A DNA stretch of 12,382 bases, from positions 1 through 12,382 of the forward strand of contig JAOZOM010000036.1 in NCBI GenBank assembly GCA_029933275.1, written 5' to 3'. The notes beneath the pieces were generated by a model. That model searched no databases and was not told where the DNA came from. It worked only from the letters and a program-made list of their open reading frames with translations. Below, piece by piece: positions 8,626 through 12,382 of the stretch; position 1 is the first letter of the stretch; every line of letters starts with the position of its first letter. The position numbers and the translations under genes are program-made. Origin of the DNA: Anaerolineales bacterium. GTDB taxonomy: Bacteria > Chloroflexota > Anaerolineae > Anaerolineales > Villigracilaceae.

Positions 8626-9624
8626 TTAAACCTGTGCTGATGTTGTCTTAGATTCGAGTTTCTCCAAAAGAACTTCGAGCCAGACATTCATATCTCGATA
8701 ATAAATAAAACTAGCTGCCAATAATGCGGTGGTGATGAAGGCATGTCCGAGAATGCCGACAAGCATCATCCACGAAGAACTAGATGGCGTTAGCCAAAGA
8801 AAATTAAATCCCTGACTGAGAATAATAACGCTGATAACGAAAAAACTGCTCGTGGGTAGCGTAAAACGGGATAGGTGGAAACTGCTCAATAGAGAGCGGA
8901 AAAGATTCTCTTTCTTTGCAAAAATTCCGTGTGCCGAGAAAAATATGGGGACGATAATCCACATAGCAAAGAGAGCAAGAAAAATCAGAGCCACCTGCGC
9001 CAAGCTGGCATTAATCTGTGCAAAAATTGAAAAGAGGAGCAAAAGTGGTGTTCCGAAAGCGAAGAGAGCAATTAGCCAAATTATCGCCAATAAAGTTGCT
9101 TGGATAACAGCTTTTCCCGCCCACACGAGATTTTGCTCTTTATCCTGCAAAGATGCTTTTGCAACCCATGCAAAATAGAGACTTCCTAAAATCCAGCCGA
9201 GAAAAGTTAATCCGCTGACCCATAGAAAAAAGGCAAAAGCGGATTCAACTTGATATACGGTGGGGTTGCCCAAAGGCGTTCCCGAAGAGACTGTTTGTCC
9301 CATTAAACTACTTACGCCAATGGGAAAGGTGCGTAAAATGCTGAGTAGGTTGATATTCAGGGAAAGCAGTTCGCTGAGAGATTCTTGAACGCGCTGAATC
9401 TCAGCCACAGGGACAAGCCCCTCGTTGGCAAGTGTGTCAAATTGCTTAATAACCGTGCTGAGCAATTTGTTCACTTCCAGATGGGGACCAAGCCATAAAA
9501 AGAGATCCAGAAGAATAGGAAAGAGAATAATCCAAATCTGGTTTGCGGTGATATCGAAACCTGATTTTATGGAAGAAAGTATACCGGGGGGAGGGGTGAT
9601 TTCCTCATCATTTAAGAATTTCAT
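8626..9624 (-). CDS. Polytopic membrane protein of unknown function, upstream partner of gyrB
   Basis: I do not recognise a named family. The 332-residue protein has a short charged N-terminus, then a hydrophobic segment at about 29-47 (WIILFPILLDLFLWLGP). A polar, probably extracytoplasmic stretch follows to about 120, and then about five more segments: 127-154, 173-200, 206-229, 259-276 and 283-308. An amphipathic tail (DMNVWLEVLLEKLESK) closes it. Topology is uneven, with a large first loop rich in Leu/Ser (about 50-120). No catalytic or transport motif is visible. The start at 9624 has no Shine-Dalgarno sequence; the predicted -10 box is so close that the mRNA would be leaderless or nearly so. 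It lies first in a unit with gyrB (17-base gap), diverging from another membrane protein gene. Context alone does not give it a function. Confidence 0.75.
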   Translation of the reverse strand: MKFLNDEEITPPPGILSSIKSGFDITANQIWIILFPILLDLFLWLGPHLEVNKLLSTVIKQFDTLANEGLVPVAEIQRVQESLSELLSLNINLLSILRTFPIGVSSLMGQTVSSGTPLGNPTVYQVESAFAFFLWVSGLTFLGWILGSLYFAWVAKASLQDKEQNLVWAGKAVIQATLLAIIWLIALFAFGTPLLLLFSIFAQINASLAQVALIFLALFAMWIIVPIFFSAHGIFAKKENLFRSLLSSFHLSRFTLPTSSFFVISVIILSQGFNFLWLTPSSSSWMMLVGILGHAFITTALLAASFIYYRDMNVWLEVLLEKLESKTTSAQV

Positions 9625-9633
9625 AACGCGCCA

Positions 9634-9662
9634 ATTCTACCATATTGGCTTGCTCTTGGCAT
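9634..9662 (-). promoter_or_regulatory. Extended -10 promoter for the membrane protein-gyrB unit
   Basis: Minus strand: -35 ATGCCA (9657-9662, 4 of 6 to TTGACA), 17-base spacer, -10 TAGAAT (9634-9639, 5 of 6), preceded by TGG, which gives the extended TGn motif. Transcription would begin at about 9625-9628, only 1-4 bases before the ATG (9622-9624), so translation may be leaderless. Predicted from consensus only. Confidence 0.6.
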
Positions 9663-9684
9663 CTTTTCGGGAGACAGGTACAAT
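9656..9684 (+). promoter_or_regulatory. Sigma70-type promoter for the 9720-10535 membrane gene
   Basis: Plus strand: -35 TTGGCA (9656-9661, 5 of 6), an exact 17-base spacer, -10 TACAAT (9679-9684, 5 of 6). The start site would be near 9691, giving a leader of about 29 bases. Its -35 box shares five bases (9657-9661) with the -35 box of the leftward promoter. It may drive plsY as well, since no separate plsY promoter is evident. Confidence 0.7.
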
Positions 9685-9719
9685 GGGGCTATACTCGTCT
9701 ACAGTTTCTCGGAATCGCA

Positions 9720-10535
9720 ATGAAAACAAACCATTATTCGCCAGATTCAAATCGTCTTAGTGTTTTAACCGCAACAGTCTTATTGGCTTTTGCTTTGGCG
9801 CGTTTGTTGGCAACTTCCGCATATTTTCTTAGTTTTCAGGTTTTCGGGCGGATCATCCGCTTTGAGTTTGACTTGCGTGTAGTAATTGTTCTTTTGGCTT
9901 CGGGCTTAACCGCGACTGGCATGGATTGGCTATTGCGTAGTCATCCGATGATGAAAGGAAAGCGCACGGTAGAGCATTGGTTTGTCCCGATGTTGACCGC
10001 GTTGGTTTTGGGTGTACCGCTTTATTTGCTCCCCTCGGGGACTTTATGGTGGTGGGTAGGTTTTAGTGCGGGCGGGATTCTTTTGGTTCTCGTCTTTTGG
10101 GCGGAATATGTGGTAGTTAGCTCTGGTGATACGAGCTATCCTACCGCGATGGTTGTTCTCACCGTGACCTCTTTTGCGCTTTATTTGATTTTGGCTCTTG
10201 CCTTGCGTTATGCAAATACCCGTCTTGTTTTTCTCGCACCGGCGTTTTTCGGGGCAACTTTTTTCGTTAGCTTGCGGACTTTGCATTTGCGCCTCGGCAA
10301 ACAATGGGATGTAGCGTGGTCTGCCGGAATAGCGTTGATTGGGATTCAATTAGCTGCGGGTTTACATTATCTGCCGATTTCCCCGATCCGCTATGGGGTT
10401 TTTCTCTTGGCTCCTCTTTACGCGTTAACGAGTTTGGCAGCCAGTTTGTTGGAGGGGATGCCCCTTCGCATCGCGGCGGTTGAGCCGGTGACAATGCTGA
10501 TTTTGATTTGGGGTGCGGGAATTTGGCTTGGGTAG
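9720..10535 (+). CDS. Polytopic membrane protein of unknown function
   Basis: This 271-residue, very hydrophobic protein has about eight likely membrane segments starting from LSVLTATVLLAFALARLLATSAYF (about 13-36). Others include VVIVLLASGLTATGMDWLL, a WWWVGFSAGGILLVLVFWAEYVVV segment, and a C-terminal VTMLILIWGAGIWLG that ends at the stop. No active-site or transporter signature is seen and I cannot name the family confidently. An in-frame ATG exists at 9645, but the ATG at 9720 is chosen: 9645 lies upstream of the predicted promoter boxes and transcription start, the 25 extra residues look non-coding (MACSWHLFGRQVQWGY), and 9720 has a GGA six bases upstream. It lies 121 bases before plsY on the same strand and is divergent from the gyrB unit. 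The neighbourhood of plsY suggests, weakly, a role in the cell envelope. Confidence 0.72.
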   Translation: MKTNHYSPDSNRLSVLTATVLLAFALARLLATSAYFLSFQVFGRIIRFEFDLRVVIVLLASGLTATGMDWLLRSHPMMKGKRTVEHWFVPMLTALVLGVPLYLLPSGTLWWWVGFSAGGILLVLVFWAEYVVVSSGDTSYPTAMVVLTVTSFALYLILALALRYANTRLVFLAPAFFGATFFVSLRTLHLRLGKQWDVAWSAGIALIGIQLAAGLHYLPISPIRYGVFLLAPLYALTSLAASLLEGMPLRIAAVEPVTMLILIWGAGIWLG

Positions 10536-10656
10536 CAGAAAATTATCCATAACGAGAGCAGGCTCAGGTCGCGTGCGTGATCCGTCTCCCATCCCCAAAA
10601 AGTAACGGCATAGCGGGATTGGTGTTACCACAGGAAAATTGATTTCGGAGGTAAAA
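10536..10656 (+). other. Intergenic region before plsY, no clear promoter or terminator
   Basis: The 121 bases between the membrane gene and plsY hold no convincing -35/-10 pair and no strong hairpin with a T tract. Only a weak GTAAC/GTTAC pairing around 10606-10628 and the plsY ribosome binding site can be pointed to. Read-through from the upstream promoter is the simplest reading. Confidence 0.4.
10647..10651 (+). promoter_or_regulatory. Ribosome binding site deciding the plsY start
   Basis: GGAGG is followed by TAAAA and then ATG at 10657-10659, a near-ideal spacing. This excludes the upstream in-frame TTG at 10639, which lies before the site and would encode it. Confidence 0.9.
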
Positions 10657-11328
10657 ATGCAAATTTTTCAAGCTATCCTGATGTTATTTCTCGGGTATTT
10701 GATTGGTTCAATCCCGATTGGGTTATTGATTGTTAAAATTCAGACGGGGAAAGATGTGCGACAGGTGGCGAGTGGGCGTACGGGGGGGACGAATGTGATG
10801 CGCGCGGCTGGGTTTTGGTCTGGACTCGCGACAGGGATTTTGGATATTTTGAAGGCTGCTTGTACCGTTTGGATTTCCCGTGCTTTTGGGTTTGGGATTT
10901 GGATGCAGGTTCTTGCGCCAATTGCTGCAATTTTAGGACATAATTATTCGATATTTTTGGCAGAGCGAAAGGATGGAAAAATTCATTTACGTGGGGGAGC
11001 TGGCGGAGCAGCAAGTGTTGGTGGTGCAATGGGTTTATGGGCTCCCTCTATTCTCATCATCTTCCCGATTGGCTTTTTGATTTTCTTTGCGGTTGGGTAT
11101 GCCTCGGTGACAACGATGAGTGTAGCTTTGATTGCTATTGTGATTTTTGCCATTCGTGCGTGGATGGGTTTGTCTCCGTGGCAATATATCCTTTATGGCG
11201 TTTTGGCAGAAATTTTACTAATTTGGGCTTTGCGCCCAAATATCAAACGTCTTTTGGCGGGTGAAGAGAGATTGCATGGTTGGCGCACGAAAAAGAAAGG
11301 TTGGGGAGTAGAGGCAGATGATGAGTAG
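10657..11328 (+). CDS. plsY: Glycerol-3-phosphate acyltransferase PlsY (acyl-phosphate dependent)
   Basis: This membrane enzyme transfers an acyl group from acyl-phosphate to glycerol-3-phosphate to make lysophosphatidate, the first step of phospholipid synthesis; PlsX normally supplies the donor. At 223 residues it is close to family length (about 200). Family landmarks: N-terminal helix FLGYLIGSIPIGLLIVKI; motif 1 SGRTGGTNVMRAAG (39-52), matching SGNPGATNVLR; the helix with LDILKA; GHNYSIFL (95-101) for GHxFPxFL; glycine loop RGGAGGAAS (112-120) in the place of KGGKGVAT; GYASVTTMS (147-155); and the tail NIKRLLAGEER (195-205), which matches NIxRLLxGxE. Motif 1 has Arg-Thr for Asn-Pro and Gly for Ala, and motif 2 has lost the KGGKGV lysines. 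A polar insert (ERKDGKIHL, about 103-111) precedes that loop. The fold and most signatures remain, so PlsY is the best call. Start chosen by the GGAGG site. A strong terminator follows the TAG. Confidence 0.9.
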   Translation: MQIFQAILMLFLGYLIGSIPIGLLIVKIQTGKDVRQVASGRTGGTNVMRAAGFWSGLATGILDILKAACTVWISRAFGFGIWMQVLAPIAAILGHNYSIFLAERKDGKIHLRGGAGGAASVGGAMGLWAPSILIIFPIGFLIFFAVGYASVTTMSVALIAIVIFAIRAWMGLSPWQYILYGVLAEILLIWALRPNIKRLLAGEERLHGWRTKKKGWGVEADDE

Positions 11329-11351
11329 GAATGGTGGTTAGAGAAAAACTT

Positions 11352-11390
11352 AAAAACCCTCGAAATTTTTCGAGGGTTTTTGTTTTTTGT
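11352..11390 (+). terminator. Strong rho-independent terminator of plsY
   Basis: Arms 11352-11365 and 11368-11381 pair perfectly (core CCCTCGAAA/TTTCGAGGG) and lead into a T-rich tail to 11389. It starts 24 bases after the plsY stop. The A-run on the other side means it could also stop leftward transcripts from the hydrolase gene. Confidence 0.92.
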
Positions 11391-11403
11391 GCTATTTCAT
11401 GTA

Positions 11404-11515
11404 CTGATGTTACGCAAAAAAACACGGGTGATGGTTTTTCAGTCCCGTAGGGACTTTAGCTTTGAGCATTACTTTTCTTGTCGATGGCGAAGTGGTTGAT
11501 TGCGTAAAACATGAG
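11404..11515. repeat. Possible small inverted-repeat element (MITE-like or IS remnant)
   Basis: The non-coding gap between plsY and the hydrolase holds exact 8-bp inverted repeats TTACGCAA (11410-11417) and TTGCGTAA (11500-11507). These extend imperfectly outward (CTGATGT versus the complement CTCATGTTT, with a two-base gap). Between them is a perfect 6-bp palindrome AGTCCC-gta-GGGACT (11441-11455). There is no ORF inside and no clear target duplication. A short non-autonomous element is plausible; chance or a termination and attenuation structure is also possible. Confidence 0.35.
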
Positions 11516-11524
11516 GCATAAATT

Positions 11525-12370
11525 CTACTCTTCAGCTTTCGCTTTTTCTAAAGCCAATTTATACATATGATGCAAATTTTGCTCGTGTAATGCTCCTGCC
11601 AATCCGCCGAGAATGATGCGGCTTTTCCCGCATTTTTCTACATCTTGTTTGGCTAGATATTCCATTGGGGCTTTACGGCGCAAGGCGGTTTTGGCGATTT
11701 TCTCAATGACGTTCAGATAGGTAAGATTATCCTCAATCGTAGGAGCTACCTCGCCGCGCAAAATAATTTCACCATGCCCCTGAACGATATTTTCCAAAGT
11801 CATTCCGCGGATTTCTTCATAGAAAGCACGCATTTCTTCGATATTGCCATCGGGGAGATAGGGAATCGGCATCAAAACATCGCCTGCAAAAAGAACGCGG
11901 TCTTCAACCACTAAGATAGCAATCCCGTCTTCGCTATGACCGGAAGCGGGCATAATTTGCAAATGTTTTTTCCCGATCTCTAAAGTCATCTTTCCGCTAT
12001 CGAGAGTCATATCGGGTAAAGCGATCTCAACTTGCTTCAAGGCTGCGTTTTGCTTTTTTGCTTCCCGCAAGGCGGGGATCCCGCGCTCAATCAGCAACTC
12101 GCGGCATCGGGAATGGGCAATGATTGTGGCGTCCGGGAAAAAACAGTTTCCCCATGAATGATCGGCGTGATAGTGCGTATTGATAATATAGCGAATTTTT
12201 GTCTGGAGATGTCGCTCAGCAAAATCCCGTATCGCCATTGTCTCTTCAGGGAGAGCCAGCGTATCAATTAGAACAGACCATTTAGGACCAACAACAACGC
12301 CAGCCGTAACCTGTGCATAGACATTACTTTGGAACCAATAAACATTATCAGAAACACGTTCTCGATGCAT
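11525..12370 (-). CDS. Metallo-beta-lactamase-fold hydrolase
   Basis: This 281-residue MBL-fold enzyme has the whole di-metal site: HxHxDH as THYHADH (H66, H68, D70, H71), SGHSEDG (H145), FAGDVL (D164) and QGHGE (H199). The N-terminus (VSDNVYWFQSNVYAQVTAGVVVG...VLIDT) is the usual first beta-sandwich strands of stand-alone MBL proteins. No signal peptide is seen, so it is probably cytoplasmic. The C-terminal third (about 205-281) is helical, with a basic-rich stretch and KCGKSRIILGGLAGALHEQNLHHMYKLALEKA. Glyoxalase II-like, lactonase-like and other hydrolase activities share this fold, so the substrate is not assigned. The ATG at 12368-12370 is supported by GAGG (12378-12381) seven bases upstream. 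Any promoter lies beyond the window. It converges on plsY, separated by the terminator and repeat-like region. Confidence 0.88.
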   Translation of the reverse strand: MHRERVSDNVYWFQSNVYAQVTAGVVVGPKWSVLIDTLALPEETMAIRDFAERHLQTKIRYIINTHYHADHSWGNCFFPDATIIAHSRCRELLIERGIPALREAKKQNAALKQVEIALPDMTLDSGKMTLEIGKKHLQIMPASGHSEDGIAILVVEDRVLFAGDVLMPIPYLPDGNIEEMRAFYEEIRGMTLENIVQGHGEIILRGEVAPTIEDNLTYLNVIEKIAKTALRRKAPMEYLAKQDVEKCGKSRIILGGLAGALHEQNLHHMYKLALEKAKAEE

Positions 12371-12377
12371 TAAATAA

Positions 12378-12381
12378 CCTC
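12378..12381 (-). promoter_or_regulatory. Ribosome binding site of the MBL-fold hydrolase
   Basis: GAGG on the minus strand lies seven bases before the ATG at 12370. It fixes the start and shows the gene is complete within the window. Confidence 0.7.
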
Positions 12382-12382
12382 A

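Noticed and set aside
9645..9719. Upstream in-frame ATG that would lengthen the membrane protein by 25 residues
   Set aside because: It lies upstream of the predicted -35/-10 boxes and start site, has no ribosome binding site, and the extra residues do not look like a membrane protein N-terminus.
10639..10656. TTG start for PlsY six residues upstream
   Set aside because: The frame from here would encode the GGAGG ribosome binding site, which is ideally placed for the ATG at 10657.
10536..10656. Possible tRNA or riboswitch in the gap before plsY
   Set aside because: No cloverleaf, T-loop or known aptamer core could be traced; only weak pairings are present.
11441..11455. AGTCCC-gta-GGGACT hairpin as terminator of the hydrolase gene
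   Set aside because: On the minus strand the stem is followed by TGAAAAA rather than a T tract, so it does not fit a rho-independent terminator; the plsY terminator may serve instead.

Overview
The window looks like an ordinary chromosomal segment of a free-living bacterium, most likely a member of the Chloroflexota (Anaerolineae-like). That placement is inference. It rests on the PlsY with an SGRTGGTN / RGGAGG signature, the very long multi-GAF sensor kinase with a ComP-like membrane front, the FIST protein beside it, and moderate GC content. No phage, insertion-sequence transposase, CRISPR array, rRNA or tRNA was found. Every gap between genes is shorter than 200 bases.

Layout, left to right. 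(1) The 3' part of a large acyl-CoA dehydrogenase gene runs rightward and enters from outside the window (2-1219). (2) A bidirectional hairpin terminator (1250-1280) separates it from a convergent leftward two-gene unit. The first gene of that unit is a 1334-residue membrane histidine kinase (2546-6550): PDZ-like domain, about ten membrane segments, four GAF domains, HisKA and HATPase. The second, starting 9 bases after it, is a 410-residue FIST-domain sensor protein (1304-2536). (3) After a second terminator (6630-6663) comes another leftward unit: a six-segment membrane protein of unknown function (8626-9624), then gyrB (6695-8608), which has a GTG start and a strong Shine-Dalgarno sequence. 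(4) A 95-base divergent control region (9625-9719) carries two face-to-face sigma70-type promoters whose -35 boxes overlap. The rightward one reads into a polytopic membrane protein (9720-10535) and then plsY, glycerol-3-phosphate acyltransferase (10657-11328), which ends at a strong terminator (11352-11381). (5) A non-coding stretch with inverted-repeat structure (about 11404-11515) precedes a leftward metallo-beta-lactamase-fold hydrolase (11525-12370).

How the genes may work together. The kinase and FIST protein form a candidate sensory module: a FIST protein co-transcribed with a histidine kinase recalls the NosP/NahK nitric-oxide sensing pairs, although ligand and output are unknown here and no response regulator is present. 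GyrB (supercoiling), PlsY (phospholipid synthesis) and the acyl-CoA dehydrogenase (fatty acyl oxidation) are housekeeping functions. Besides the kinase-FIST pair, the points most worth following up are the overlapping divergent promoters upstream of the gyrB unit, the altered PlsY motifs, and the possible small mobile or repeat element upstream of the hydrolase's 3' end.
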